From positions 1 to 64,000 of the forward strand of contig JBCCQN010000012.1 in assembly GCA_039024315.1 (NCBI GenBank): a stretch of DNA of 64,000 nucleotides, in the 5' to 3' direction. Of the stretch, positions 17,899-26,015 are shown one piece after another. The notes beneath the pieces are model-generated. The model was not told the DNA's origin, did no database searches, and worked only from the letters and a program-made list of their open reading frames with translations. The DNA comes from JBCAWW01 sp039024315 (GTDB lineage Bacteria > Bacteroidota > Bacteroidia > J057). The first letter of the stretch is position 1; each line of letters begins with the position of its first letter. The position numbers were made by a program, and so were the translations under genes.

Positions 17899-19410
17899 CT
17901 ATACCGGAACGGCTCCTTTTTCCTTCTCTTCTTTGAGATAGGCGCGAGGGGTGGTTCCGGTTACTTTTTTGAAGGCTCGATTGAAAGTAGTCTTAGAATT
18001 GAAGCCCACACGCAGCGCCAAGGCGAGGAAGGTCTCTTTATTATTGGCATCGTCTAGAGCTAACTCTGCAAAGGCCTTTACCCGATATTCATTGATAAAA
18101 TCATAAAAGCTTTTGTTATAGCCTTCATTAATTACCCGAGACAAAGTATGCGTATTGGTCTGGACGATATCTGATAATTGACTTAGGGTCAGCTCTGGAT
18201 TCATATAGACTTCTTGCTCTTCCATCGCCTTGATCAAGCGTCCTTTATAACGCGTCATCTCATTATCCGTCAAGGTAGAGTCTTTATACTTCTCCACTGT
18301 CTTGGGGAGCTTAAAGATCTCGGGCTGATTCATGGCAAAGTATCCCAGAATATAGGTCAGCAAAGAGAAGAGTCCCCAGACTACATCAGTGATCGTATTG
18401 GTTACCCAAGGCAGATTGGTTCCTACCATTAGCTCGCCTAGCCAGACCAAGCCGACGGTCAGCCAAAATCCAATACAAATCGCCTGCAAGATCATGACCG
18501 CATTGAGATAGCGAGTCGGAGGGGCAATAGACTGGGTTTTGCTCGAATCCTCTTCATAATCGCTGAGTAGCTTCCAAGCCTTATACCAAAACCAAATATT
18601 GTAGATCAGAGCGAGACTCCCCCAAATACGAATCGTATGATCCACCTCTAAGGCGACTACTGAATCTACCAGTTCTTGCCTAGCCTTGAAGAGGCTTGGA
18701 GTCAAGGAAAGAAAATGAATCGCCGCAGGTAAATAGTAAATGAGTCGGGTCTTAAGAGAAGGCGGTCCTTTTTTGAGCAATCTACTGATATAAAGAAAAA
18801 AGGTTGGCCCATAAAGGAAGAAGATCAACTCAGGCAATAGCTTGAGCCAAGGTAGTACTTTGAAGATTTCTCGATCATAAATAGAGACACGACCAATGAC
18901 CGCTAGCGAAATCATCAAAATCAGACTAGAGAGAATTCTGTTCGCAATTTTATTATTGTCCTGTATGCCATTGATCGCAAAGACTAATAGGAGGCCTTGA
19001 AAGGCGGAAAGTAGGAGGATAAAGGTGTAAAAATTGATTAAGCCTCCTTTAAGGTCTTCCCAAGACTGAATTTGCACGTAGATGCGGCCCTTGGGGGCCT
19101 TTTTTTGATCAAAAACCCGATTAGGCCGATGCCTACCATTGGGTCGGCCTTCGACCGAAGACCAATTGCCACGAGTGATTTTGTAGCCAAAGCTATCCGG
19201 AGGACTGGTAATCAGAATAGCGTAGGTACTATCAGGCTGAAAAGTAAAACGGTAGCGCTGGTCTCCAGGATTCCAATTGTTAAAATCTCCAGTAAGGTAC
19301 AAAACTGCGTCATGAGGCGTATTTTTGGGATAAGCATTGACACGGATTTCTAGCTGCGCACTAGCGAAGAGTGGAAAAAAAAGGAGTAAGACGCAGCAGT
19401 AAGTCCTCAT
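17899..19410 (-). CDS. Membrane-spanning AraC-type regulator with an extracytoplasmic CBM/AMPK-like domain
   Basis: 503 residues. A signal peptide (MRTYCCVLLLFFPLFASA) leads into a beta domain (about 20-115) with LYLTGDFNNWNPGDQRY and YKITRGNWSSVE, the pattern of glycogen-binding CBM48/AMPK-like domains. Seven membrane helices follow (about 120-360), then an AraC/XylS helix-turn-helix pair (about 395-497; LSQLSDIVQTNTHTLSRVIN and FLALALRVGFNSKTTFNRAFK). The arrangement suggests direct sensing of an external carbohydrate or cell-wall fragment with DNA binding at the membrane. Target genes are unknown. It is convergent with the serine hydrolase gene and divergent from the nitrilase gene. Confidence 0.85.
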   Translation of the reverse strand: MRTYCCVLLLFFPLFASAQLEIRVNAYPKNTPHDAVLYLTGDFNNWNPGDQRYRFTFQPDSTYAILITSPPDSFGYKITRGNWSSVEGRPNGRHRPNRVFDQKKAPKGRIYVQIQSWEDLKGGLINFYTFILLLSAFQGLLLVFAINGIQDNNKIANRILSSLILMISLAVIGRVSIYDREIFKVLPWLKLLPELIFFLYGPTFFLYISRLLKKGPPSLKTRLIYYLPAAIHFLSLTPSLFKARQELVDSVVALEVDHTIRIWGSLALIYNIWFWYKAWKLLSDYEEDSSKTQSIAPPTRYLNAVMILQAICIGFWLTVGLVWLGELMVGTNLPWVTNTITDVVWGLFSLLTYILGYFAMNQPEIFKLPKTVEKYKDSTLTDNEMTRYKGRLIKAMEEQEVYMNPELTLSQLSDIVQTNTHTLSRVINEGYNKSFYDFINEYRVKAFAELALDDANNKETFLALALRVGFNSKTTFNRAFKKVTGTTPRAYLKEEKEKGAVPV

Positions 19411-19561
19411 GTTGGCAATTTCTCAAATATAGCTTGATAACTCAAAATTCGGCTGGCTGTTTATCCGATTGTCATGCTAATTTTTAAGATACAAATTCCT
19501 GCATTTATCCTTCAATGGGCCGAACTATAAAAATCCTCATCTCAATTTGTAAATTCGTTCT

Positions 19562-20485
19562 ATGCCCATATCACATATACCCTACCAGATTGCCTTAGTG
19601 CAAGCCAGCCCGATTTTATTTGATCTCGAAGCCAGTATCCAAAAGGTAGCAGATTGGGCTCAGCAAGCAAAAGCGGCTGGCGCGAAATTAGTCCTCTTTC
19701 CAGAGGCTTTTTTGCCCTGCTATCCGCGAGGGCTGAGTTTTGGTACCGTCGTAGGAAGCCGCAGTCCAGAAGGGAGGCTAGTGTGGCAGCGATATTATAA
19801 CAATACTCTGGAGGTAAAGAAAGGGGACCCTCATTTTGAGCGACTAGCAGCGATTGCGCAGGAATTGGCCATCTATCTAGCGATAGGAATTATCGAGCGT
19901 TCAGGAGGAACCCTATATTGTACTTTTCTCATTCTCGACCCCGAGGGAAATCCGATCTACCATCATCGCAAACTGAAACCAACCGCTGCGGAACGGATTA
20001 TTTGGGGAGAAGGCAAGGGGGATGATCTTAAGCTTGCAGCAACTGAGTTGGGTAAAATGGGGGGATTGATTTGTTGGGAAAACTATATGCCACTCGCAAG
20101 AATGGCCCTTTATGAGCAACAAATTGAGCTCTATCTCGCGCCTACGGCGGACCAAAGAGATCGTTGGCAGGCCAGTATGCAACACATTGCTTTGGAAGGA
20201 CGTTGTTTTGTGCTCGCTTGCAATCAATTTGTTCGTAAAAAGGACTATCCCCCCGAATATCAGGCTGAGTTGGCCTCCCAAGCTGAGATTATGAGCAGAG
20301 GAGGGAGTGTGGTTTTTTCCCCCCTCGGGGAACGCTTAGCTGGCCCCCTTTGGGATAAAGAAGGTCTTTTACTCGCGACAATTGATCCCAATTTGTTGTC
20401 GCAGGCCAAACTGGACTTTGATGTTGTCGGGCACTATGCTAGGCCAGATGTATTTGAGTATGCTTACAAACTGTCAGAAGGATGA
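19562..20485 (+). CDS. Nitrilase/cyanide hydratase family carbon-nitrogen hydrolase
   Basis: 307 residues, the normal length for an aliphatic or aryl nitrilase. The catalytic triad is visible: E48 in LFPEAFLPCYPRG, K137 in HHRKLKPTAAER and C171 in GLICWENYMP. The CWENYMP context and the FPEAF(L/I)P(C)YPRG motif are those of true nitrilases rather than of amidases or N-carbamoylases. It converts organic nitriles to carboxylic acids and ammonia in the cytoplasm; the natural substrate is unknown. The 3' end overlaps the convergent STN-domain gene by 22 bases. Confidence 0.88.
   Translation: MPISHIPYQIALVQASPILFDLEASIQKVADWAQQAKAAGAKLVLFPEAFLPCYPRGLSFGTVVGSRSPEGRLVWQRYYNNTLEVKKGDPHFERLAAIAQELAIYLAIGIIERSGGTLYCTFLILDPEGNPIYHHRKLKPTAAERIIWGEGKGDDLKLAATELGKMGGLICWENYMPLARMALYEQQIELYLAPTADQRDRWQASMQHIALEGRCFVLACNQFVRKKDYPPEYQAELASQAEIMSRGGSVVFSPLGERLAGPLWDKEGLLLATIDPNLLSQAKLDFDVVGHYARPDVFEYAYKLSEG
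20320..20339 (+). repeat. Dispersed hairpin motif inside the nitrilase gene
   Basis: CCCC-CTC-GGGG followed by AACGCTTAG; encodes SPLGERLAG. Perfect stem but C-rich, so some chance match is possible. Confidence 0.5.
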
Positions 20486-21594
20486 GGGGTATCATAGTAA
20501 AGAAATAAGTACTCATCTAATCTATCTCGCTTCATCCAATCCTTTTTGAAAGTATCCGATAATTTCGGATCTGAAGAGAGCAGTTCTGCGATCATTCTTT
20601 TGCTTAGGTATTGAACCTCACCGGTGCTCACATCAAAAACATACCTTTCTAAGGTCGAAAATTCTAAAACCACATCATACTCCCAATCTTCATAATAGAG
20701 GTAAGGCCCAACTGGATAAAGCCGAGCAAATTCACTTCCTCTGCGATACCAATTTTTATCAGAAAGATTGAGATATACATTTTGCCCATCACTAAAGCCT
20801 TCTAGCTTTTGGATGGCTTGCGATTGCTCGTATGGCATCCGCAGATGTACTGAAGAATCAAAGAGAATTTTCTTTATTCGAAAGGATGCTTTAGGATCGG
20901 CATCGACAAGCCAAGGCAATGAGGGCTGATTTTGGGCCAGTTCTCCCAAGGATTGATATAAGCCTGCTTTGAGCTCCCCAGTTCTGATTGCCTCAAATAT
21001 TGCATACTCTTCTTGTCCAGATTCCCTAGCCAGTCTCTCTTCTATCACTACTTCGTCTAGCGCTATATCTTGGGCTTCCATCCCTAAGATGTAAGCCTGC
21101 TGGGGAGACAAAAGCGTATCTAAATTTTGATAGTTGATGTGAGAAAACTGCAATCGAGCTTGGCTTGCTGGATAAACAATTTTAAAATATCCGTTTTCAT
21201 CGCTCAGCGTTCCCTTGCTTCCGTATTGGATCACTACATTGGCCAGTCCTTCAGCCGTTTCGCTATCAATTAGGCGGCCCTTAAATTCACAAATTGAAGG
21301 CGGTGGAGAGGGCTTTTTACGGATAATGTAGACAGTACTCTGTTTATAAAAATCAAGATGGCAAGTTGCCAGTAGGGTTTTTAGGGCTTCGTCAATATCC
21401 GCAAATTCAGCTTCTAGACTTATGCGACAGCTCTGCCCCATATTCGCTTTATAGGAATACTGCAGACCATATTGCGCTTGTAATTTTTGCAGCAGGACAG
21501 TCAAAGGCTCATCCTGCGCTTTGAGTTTGATTTGAGCGTTCCCATGCAATGGCAAAACAAAGAGAAGGCTCAATAAGAAAGGACTAATTTTCAT
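20464..21594 (-). CDS. STN plus carboxypeptidase-regulatory-like protein without barrel (third of three)
   Basis: 376 residues. Signal peptide to about residue 20 (LPLHGNAQ), then an STN (secretin/TonB short N-terminal) domain (about 21-93; LKAQDEPLTVLLQKLQ, VYIIRKK), then a CarboxypepD_reg-like beta domain (about 100-185; FKGRLIDSETAEGLANVVI, GTLSDENGYF, FSHINYQNLDT, LDEVVIEE). In TonB-dependent receptors these two parts precede the plug and barrel, but here they are followed only by about 185 residues shared with the next two genes and containing GLYQSL-E, FSDGQNVYLN, GPYLYYE and a C-terminal FLYYDTPHP. Last gene of the FecI/FecR operon; probable periplasmic signalling partner of FecR or of a receptor encoded elsewhere. 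Confidence 0.75.
   Translation of the reverse strand: MKISPFLLSLLFVLPLHGNAQIKLKAQDEPLTVLLQKLQAQYGLQYSYKANMGQSCRISLEAEFADIDEALKTLLATCHLDFYKQSTVYIIRKKPSPPPSICEFKGRLIDSETAEGLANVVIQYGSKGTLSDENGYFKIVYPASQARLQFSHINYQNLDTLLSPQQAYILGMEAQDIALDEVVIEERLARESGQEEYAIFEAIRTGELKAGLYQSLGELAQNQPSLPWLVDADPKASFRIKKILFDSSVHLRMPYEQSQAIQKLEGFSDGQNVYLNLSDKNWYRRGSEFARLYPVGPYLYYEDWEYDVVLEFSTLERYVFDVSTGEVQYLSKRMIAELLSSDPKLSDTFKKDWMKRDRLDEYLFLYYDTPHPSDSL
21535..21552 (-). repeat. Dispersed hairpin motif in the signal-peptide end of the third STN gene
   Basis: Minus-strand reading CCAT-TGC-ATGG-GAACGCT. The stem differs from those at the same place in the two sister genes (22762 and 23917) but is fully paired. Confidence 0.75.
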
Positions 21595-21616
21595 GTGTTG
21601 ATTGTTTTTAGGTTTA

Positions 21617-21636
21617 CCGCTTCGCGGAACGCTTGT
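21617..21636 (+). repeat. Dispersed hairpin motif between two STN genes
   Basis: CCGC-TTC-GCGG followed by AACGCTTGT, in the 84-base gap between the second and third STN genes of the operon. Confidence 0.75.
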
Positions 21637-21678
21637 CCCTTACGTAGTAGCCTTTTCGCCTCATAAATTACTGCCCGA

Positions 21679-22824
21679 TTATTCATAAGGATAGGGTGTA
21701 TCGTAATAGCGAAACAGGAACCTCCCTATCACAAAACGCTTTGCCATTTCGTTTTCATAAGCTTTGTTTAGAGCTTCATTGACAGCTATTTTTTCTTCGA
21801 TATAATACTTGTCAAGTTGGAAGCTTTCCATTTTTTCCAAATCTAGGACCCAATGTTCCCAGCCTAATGCCCGATCCTCCAGAAAGCGGTTTGTCTCATC
21901 AAAATACTCGTAGTATAGGTAAGGCCCTACCAAGTGTAGTTTGGCAAATTGGGCGTAGTAATTAAATCTTTGGTTGTACCGAATATTGACGTAAAGATCC
22001 TCCCCGTCACTAAAGCCCCAAACCGTCCGTATCCCTCTTCTATCTTCTTCTGGCATTCTTAAGCGATAGGTATTTGGGACGTAATTGAACCAAGTACGAT
22101 AGGAATCTCTTCTCTTTTTTCCCTCTTTCCAGGCAATAGAGGGCTTGTTTTGTAGCATCTCATCAATTGAACGATAAATCCCTGCTTGCAATTTCTGGCC
22201 TTGCAGGGCTTTTACAATTTCTAGTTCCAAGTAGCTGGTGTCATTTGACAACCAATCTTGAATCCATACGGTAGCTAATTCCATCTCTCGAGGTGTCAGA
22301 GGCAAAGTATGATCCTCATTAGCGGAGAGCAAAGTGTCTATGTTTTGGTAAGCGAGGTGGGAGAAAAAAACGGGTTTAGTTTTTACTGCTTGTTCAATCC
22401 TAAAGTAGCCTTCTGCATCGCTCAAACTGCTGCCATTCGCATGGCGAATCACCACATTTGACAGTGGTTTCCTCGTCTTAGCGTCGATCAAACGCCCTTC
22501 TATGATGGAAAGTGTATTGGTTTTTGACTTTAGGGGTTTATCACTTATGATATAGACTCCTCCAATTAATTGATATTGGTAAGCACAATTGCTTAGAAGG
22601 TTTGCCAAAGCATTCTCTAGAGTAGAAAATTCGCCGCTGAGACTTAGCTCACAATCGGCTTGGGCCTCATGTGAAGCAAATGAGTACTGTAAGCCATAAC
22701 GCTCATGTAAATCGTGTAGCACACTTAACAAAGAATGCTGCTCATAATGGAGTTTGAGTTGAGCGTTCCCTTGCAAAGGAATAAAACTTAAGAGTCCAAA
22801 AAATAGAAAGATCAATCTCATCAT
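21679..22824 (-). CDS. STN plus carboxypeptidase-regulatory-like protein without barrel (second of three)
   Basis: 381 residues, a clear paralogue of its two neighbours. Signal peptide (LIFLFFGLLSFIPLQGNAQ), STN domain (KLHYEQHSLLSVLHDLHERY to VYIISDK), CarboxypepD_reg-like domain (IEGRLIDAKTRKPLSNVVI; SSLSDAEGYF; FSHLAYQNIDTLL) and the shared C-terminal domain (GIYRSIDEML, FSDGEDLYVN, GPYLYYEYF, FLFRYYDTPYPYE). No plug or barrel is present. It starts six bases after the stop of the first paralogue, so translation is probably coupled. The shared C-terminal domain is not one I can name. Confidence 0.75.
   Translation of the reverse strand: MMRLIFLFFGLLSFIPLQGNAQLKLHYEQHSLLSVLHDLHERYGLQYSFASHEAQADCELSLSGEFSTLENALANLLSNCAYQYQLIGGVYIISDKPLKSKTNTLSIIEGRLIDAKTRKPLSNVVIRHANGSSLSDAEGYFRIEQAVKTKPVFFSHLAYQNIDTLLSANEDHTLPLTPREMELATVWIQDWLSNDTSYLELEIVKALQGQKLQAGIYRSIDEMLQNKPSIAWKEGKKRRDSYRTWFNYVPNTYRLRMPEEDRRGIRTVWGFSDGEDLYVNIRYNQRFNYYAQFAKLHLVGPYLYYEYFDETNRFLEDRALGWEHWVLDLEKMESFQLDKYYIEEKIAVNEALNKAYENEMAKRFVIGRFLFRYYDTPYPYE
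22762..22779 (-). repeat. Dispersed hairpin motif in the signal-peptide end of the second STN gene
   Basis: Minus-strand reading CCTT-TGC-AAGG-GAACGCT; encodes PLQGNAQ. Compare CCAT/ATGG at 21535 and CCCA/TGGG at 23917. Confidence 0.75.
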
Positions 22825-22830
22825 GGCTAT

Positions 22831-23976
22831 TTAGTTTTTATTTCTTTTACTTTTTCGTTCGATCCCGTAAAAGCGGAAGAAGTATTCTTCGCCAATACTG
22901 CCTTTAAATATTCGGCTTTCATATTCAGGTCCTAAAATTGAATCTGCGGCTAATAATGGACGTAAAAAGTGTTTGTTCAAAAGGCTGCGTCTTCCTGTCC
23001 GTAGATCAATTACTTCCCGCTGCGTTTCGCTTGTTCCCGGATCACACTCGAGTCCACTGAAGCTGGTTGGACCCTGATACCTTATAAAGGCATAAGGCCC
23101 TACCAATCTTGCCTTTACAAACCGAGAATTTCGATTAAAGCGATCCGGTAAAATGCTGATAAAAAGGGTTTGCCCATCGCTAAAAGCGTATATAGAATCT
23201 ATCGCCTTAAATCCAGCTCTGGTATATTTGAAGCGATAAAATTCACTCAAGGCGAAACGGTTTATTTCTTGAGAACGACGTTGATCGGGCAAAACTTCAT
23301 AGGGTTTTGAGGGTTCATTACGCCTTAGTTCCTCAAAGTTGAGAAAGAAACCCGTGGACAATTGCTTGTTTTGCAAGGCTTGGATGATGGGTACGTCATA
23401 GTCATCTCGGCTATTGGCAACTTGATCCTCAATCAGAACTTCCTCTAAGTAATAGTTTTGAGGATGTAGTTTGACAGTGTGCATCGCATTGGCTACTAAG
23501 GCAGTATCTAAAGCTTGATATACCACATGAGAAAACAGGATTTGACTATTAGACTCGGGTAATACAATAGAAAAATAACCGTCCTCATCACTCAAAGTTT
23601 TTCCTTGGGTATGTTCAATCACTACTCCGCTTAAGGCTTTTCCGCTCTCTGCGTCCAATAATCTGCCCTTAAAGTAGCAGCTTGCCCTCTCGGCCCGGCG
23701 ACCAATCAGATAAACTGAACCGATTTTTTGATAATCTAGTTGGCATGGCTCCAAAATGGCCATCAGGGCTGATTCTAAATCTTGAAAATGAGCAGAAATG
23801 TTGAGTATACATTCCGAATATGAGTCTGCTTCAAAGCTATATTGAAGGTTGTGTTCCTCATGAAGCCAGCTTAAAGCATCTGTAAAACTCATCTTTTTGA
23901 GTCTTAACTTAATCTGAGCGTTCCCCAGCATGGGAAAACACATAATGAGAATGATAAATAAACGTTGATATTTCAT
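22831..23976 (-). CDS. STN plus carboxypeptidase-regulatory-like protein without barrel (first of three)
   Basis: 381 residues with the same order as its two downstream paralogues: signal peptide ending FPMLGNAQ, STN domain (KLRLKKMSFTDALSWLHEEH to VYLIGRR), CarboxypepD_reg-like domain (FKGRLLDAESGKALSGVVI; KTLSDEDGYF; FSHVVYQALDTAL; LEEVLIED) and the shared C-terminal domain (FSDGQTLFISI, GPYAFIRY, EEYFFRFYG). It lies 28 bases after FecR. In classical FecIRA systems the STN domain of the receptor touches the C-terminal part of FecR; three free-standing STN proteins beside FecR could be alternative inputs to it. That role is inferred. Confidence 0.75.
   Translation of the reverse strand: MKYQRLFIILIMCFPMLGNAQIKLRLKKMSFTDALSWLHEEHNLQYSFEADSYSECILNISAHFQDLESALMAILEPCQLDYQKIGSVYLIGRRAERASCYFKGRLLDAESGKALSGVVIEHTQGKTLSDEDGYFSIVLPESNSQILFSHVVYQALDTALVANAMHTVKLHPQNYYLEEVLIEDQVANSRDDYDVPIIQALQNKQLSTGFFLNFEELRRNEPSKPYEVLPDQRRSQEINRFALSEFYRFKYTRAGFKAIDSIYAFSDGQTLFISILPDRFNRNSRFVKARLVGPYAFIRYQGPTSFSGLECDPGTSETQREVIDLRTGRRSLLNKHFLRPLLAADSILGPEYESRIFKGSIGEEYFFRFYGIERKSKRNKN
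23917..23934 (-). repeat. Dispersed hairpin motif in the signal-peptide end of the first STN gene
   Basis: Minus-strand reading CCCA-TGC-TGGG-GAACGCT; encodes PMLGNAQ. Confidence 0.75.
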
Positions 23977-24004
23977 GTCGTTGCTGTAAGGAGATGTTTC
24001 CTGC

Positions 24005-24850
24005 CTATTGCGTGATTAAATAAAAACGATCGCCACTTATTTCCTTTAGCTGCAAATCAAAAACTTCACAAATTATTTTCAATGCCTCATCGGGATTATC
24101 GGGTTGGTCAAAAGCGGCGCTAAGTAATTGAGGCGCTGCTGATGGAGGCCGGTATTGGATTTCTATTGCATAGGAACGCTCAATCTCAGCTAGGACTTCG
24201 GTGAGGGGGGTACGGTCGAAATAAAACTGTTGTTTTAGCCAGGCTAAAGATTGGGCATCTGTTCCTGAGGCTTTTTTTAGTTGGCCATCGACTAAGGATA
24301 AGCGTTCGCCGGAGGCTAAGAAAAATGAATCACTCCCCTCCAAGCGACTTACTCCTACCCTGCCCTCTTGGCAATAGACATCATAATGCTCCGCAAAGGT
24401 GTTGATCTTGAAACGGGTCCCTAAGACTGCAGTTTGTCCAGCCTTGGATAAGACGCGAAATTGAGCCCCTTTCTTGACACTAAAAAAGGCTTCCCCTTCA
24501 AATTGAACTTCTCTTGCTAGCAGCCACCAAATGGGCTTGAAACTTATCCTTGAGCCCGCTCTAAGGATAACTTGGGAACTATCGGGTAGGTAGAGCGTAT
24601 CCTGTTGCGCTAGCGGGGTGTAGTAGGAGGTTGAGTATTGCTTGGCCGCCCAAAAGCTAAGGCAAAAAAGAAATACGCTCGCCGCTACTGCCCAGACCCA
24701 AATTCGCCTTGACTGTTTTAGGGATCTTAGCGGAGTCCCTACTTCTATTTTTTCGAGTAATTGATCCCAACTTTCATCTCTACTGAGTTCGAAAGGAGGT
24801 TTTGCTTGCCGCAATAGGGCAAAATCCTCGTGCATGTTTTCAGTGTCCAT
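24005..24850 (-). CDS. FecR-type anti-sigma factor
   Basis: 281 residues. A short cytoplasmic N-terminal part (about 1-48), one membrane helix (IWVWAVAASVFLFCLSFWAA, about 48-67), then the FecR domain (DTLYLPDSSQVILRAGSRISF; VQFEGEAFFSV; VLGTRFKINTFA; GRVGVS; FLASGERLSL) and a C-terminal DUF4974-like domain (FYFDRTPLTEVLAEIERSY to the end) that is itself STN-like in fold. The start overlaps the end of the sigma gene by 11 bases, so the two are translationally coupled. The protein should hold the sigma factor inactive until a periplasmic partner signals. Confidence 0.88.
   Translation of the reverse strand: MDTENMHEDFALLRQAKPPFELSRDESWDQLLEKIEVGTPLRSLKQSRRIWVWAVAASVFLFCLSFWAAKQYSTSYYTPLAQQDTLYLPDSSQVILRAGSRISFKPIWWLLAREVQFEGEAFFSVKKGAQFRVLSKAGQTAVLGTRFKINTFAEHYDVYCQEGRVGVSRLEGSDSFFLASGERLSLVDGQLKKASGTDAQSLAWLKQQFYFDRTPLTEVLAEIERSYAIEIQYRPPSAAPQLLSAAFDQPDNPDEALKIICEVFDLQLKEISGDRFYLITQ
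24163..24180 (+). repeat. Dispersed hairpin motif inside fecR
   Basis: CTAT-TGC-ATAG-G-AACGCT. Four perfect pairs, loop TGC, with the extra G before the anchor seen also in the three STN genes. On the coding (minus) strand it encodes ERSYAIE. Confidence 0.65.
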
Positions 24851-25334
24851 ATTTTTGGAGATGATTTTTGAGAAATTTAATGGCGAGATTCATCCGCTTT
24901 TCGATAGCCTTGACACTCAAATTGAGCCTGGCTGCAATTTCTTTATAGGTAGCTCCTTCCATTCGATTCATGAGAAATACTACTCGTTGTTTCTCGGGCA
25001 TCAGCGCCAATAATTGTTCATACTGGGTCTGCAATTCTTTGATTTCTATACTTTGCTCGGCCTCATTTTGACTGAAGTCAAGCTTGAGATTTTGTAGATG
25101 TAACTCTCTGACTTTTTGTTTGCGCAGATGACTGATAAACAGATCTTTAGCGATTTTATAAAAGACGGCCGGTGTTTGTTCGGGAAAGATGCGTAGTTGT
25201 TTTTTCCAGACGATCAAAAAGACTTCCTGGCTAAGGTCGGTTGCGAGTGCCTGGTTCCCAGAACGATAGTACAAATACGACCGTAGGGGATCGAAGTATT
25301 GGTCATAGTATTGCTTGAAATCGGCTCGGTTCAA
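24840..25334 (-). CDS. ECF sigma factor, FecI/RpoE-like
   Basis: 164 residues, the usual size. Region 2 reads YFDPLRSYLYYRSGNQALATDLSQEVFLIVWKK, region 4 reads LMPEKQRVVFLMNRMEGATYKEIAARLNLSVKAIEKRM with the expected helix-turn-helix. It is the first gene of an operon with FecR and three STN-domain proteins and should direct RNA polymerase to this operon or to a TonB-receptor locus elsewhere. An upstream TATATTTT on the minus strand near 25374 is a possible housekeeping minus-7 box, but it lacks the final G. Confidence 0.9.
   Translation of the reverse strand: MNRADFKQYYDQYFDPLRSYLYYRSGNQALATDLSQEVFLIVWKKQLRIFPEQTPAVFYKIAKDLFISHLRKQKVRELHLQNLKLDFSQNEAEQSIEIKELQTQYEQLLALMPEKQRVVFLMNRMEGATYKEIAARLNLSVKAIEKRMNLAIKFLKNHLQKYGH
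25251..25270 (+). repeat. Dispersed hairpin motif inside the ECF sigma gene
   Basis: CTGG-TTC-CCAG followed by AACGATAGT. Perfect stem, loop TTC. On the coding strand it encodes YRSGNQA at the region 2 loop. Confidence 0.65.
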
Positions 25335-25601
25335 AGGCTCTGTTTATTAAGGCACCGCATGAAAATATATCTACCCTACTTTTTTGCAGAAAAAGATCAG
25401 ATTGGGCTCTTTGCAAAGAGTAGAAAGCAGCTAATCCCTCTTTGCAGCGCCTTCTTTCTTTCTCTTGTTGAGACTATACCGCTGGAAGAATACGGTTTTT
25501 TGCATTTCTATGTCCTAAAACTGCTCAAACTACCCCTTTCTTTTGTCTCATAGTCAGAAAAAATATATTGTTAGCTCTATTGCTAAGCAAATCATAAACC
25601 T

Positions 25602-26015
25602 ATGAAACGAGTAACTGGTATTGGAGGGATCTTTTTTAAATGCGACGATCCCAAAAAGATGAAGTCTTGGTACAACACGCATCTGGGCATCCAGACAGAC
25701 CAATATGGAGGTGTTTTTCGCTGGAAGAGTGCCACCAAAGAGGATCAAACCTGCTATACTGCTTGGAGTCCATTTAGCCACAAGAGCACCTACTTCGAAC
25801 CGAGTAAGAAGGAGTTTATGTTCAACTATCGGGTAGATGACTTGGAGGCTTTATTGGCAGAATTGAAAAAGGAAGGTATCACCGTAGTGGGGGAAATAGA
25901 AACCTATCCCTACGGTAAGTTTGGCTGGATTTTAGATCCTGAAGGTAACAAAATCGAACTTTGGGAGCCAGTGGACAAAGGATTTGGCTATGATGAGGAT
26001 TATGGTACGGCCTAG
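25602..26015 (+). CDS. Glyoxalase/bleomycin-resistance (VOC) superfamily protein
   Basis: 137 residues, a single VOC module pair. It begins VTGIGGIFFKCDDPKKMKSWY and ends FGWILDPEGNKIELWEPVD, the classic metal-binding glutamate strand of the family. Two beta-alpha-beta-beta-beta units are visible. Related Bacteroidota proteins are annotated as glyoxalases but their substrates are mostly untested. The last codons overlap the stop of the convergent VCBS gene by four bases. Confidence 0.82.
   Translation: MKRVTGIGGIFFKCDDPKKMKSWYNTHLGIQTDQYGGVFRWKSATKEDQTCYTAWSPFSHKSTYFEPSKKEFMFNYRVDDLEALLAELKKEGITVVGEIETYPYGKFGWILDPEGNKIELWEPVDKGFGYDEDYGTA

Noticed and set aside
24295..24320. A further near-copy of the hairpin motif in fecR (AAGCGTT-CGCC-GGA-GGCT)
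   Set aside because: Only three of four pairs form, and the GERL codons are expected from the FecR family motif, so it was not counted. Similar three-pair cases at 54145, 57885 and 63458 were also left out.
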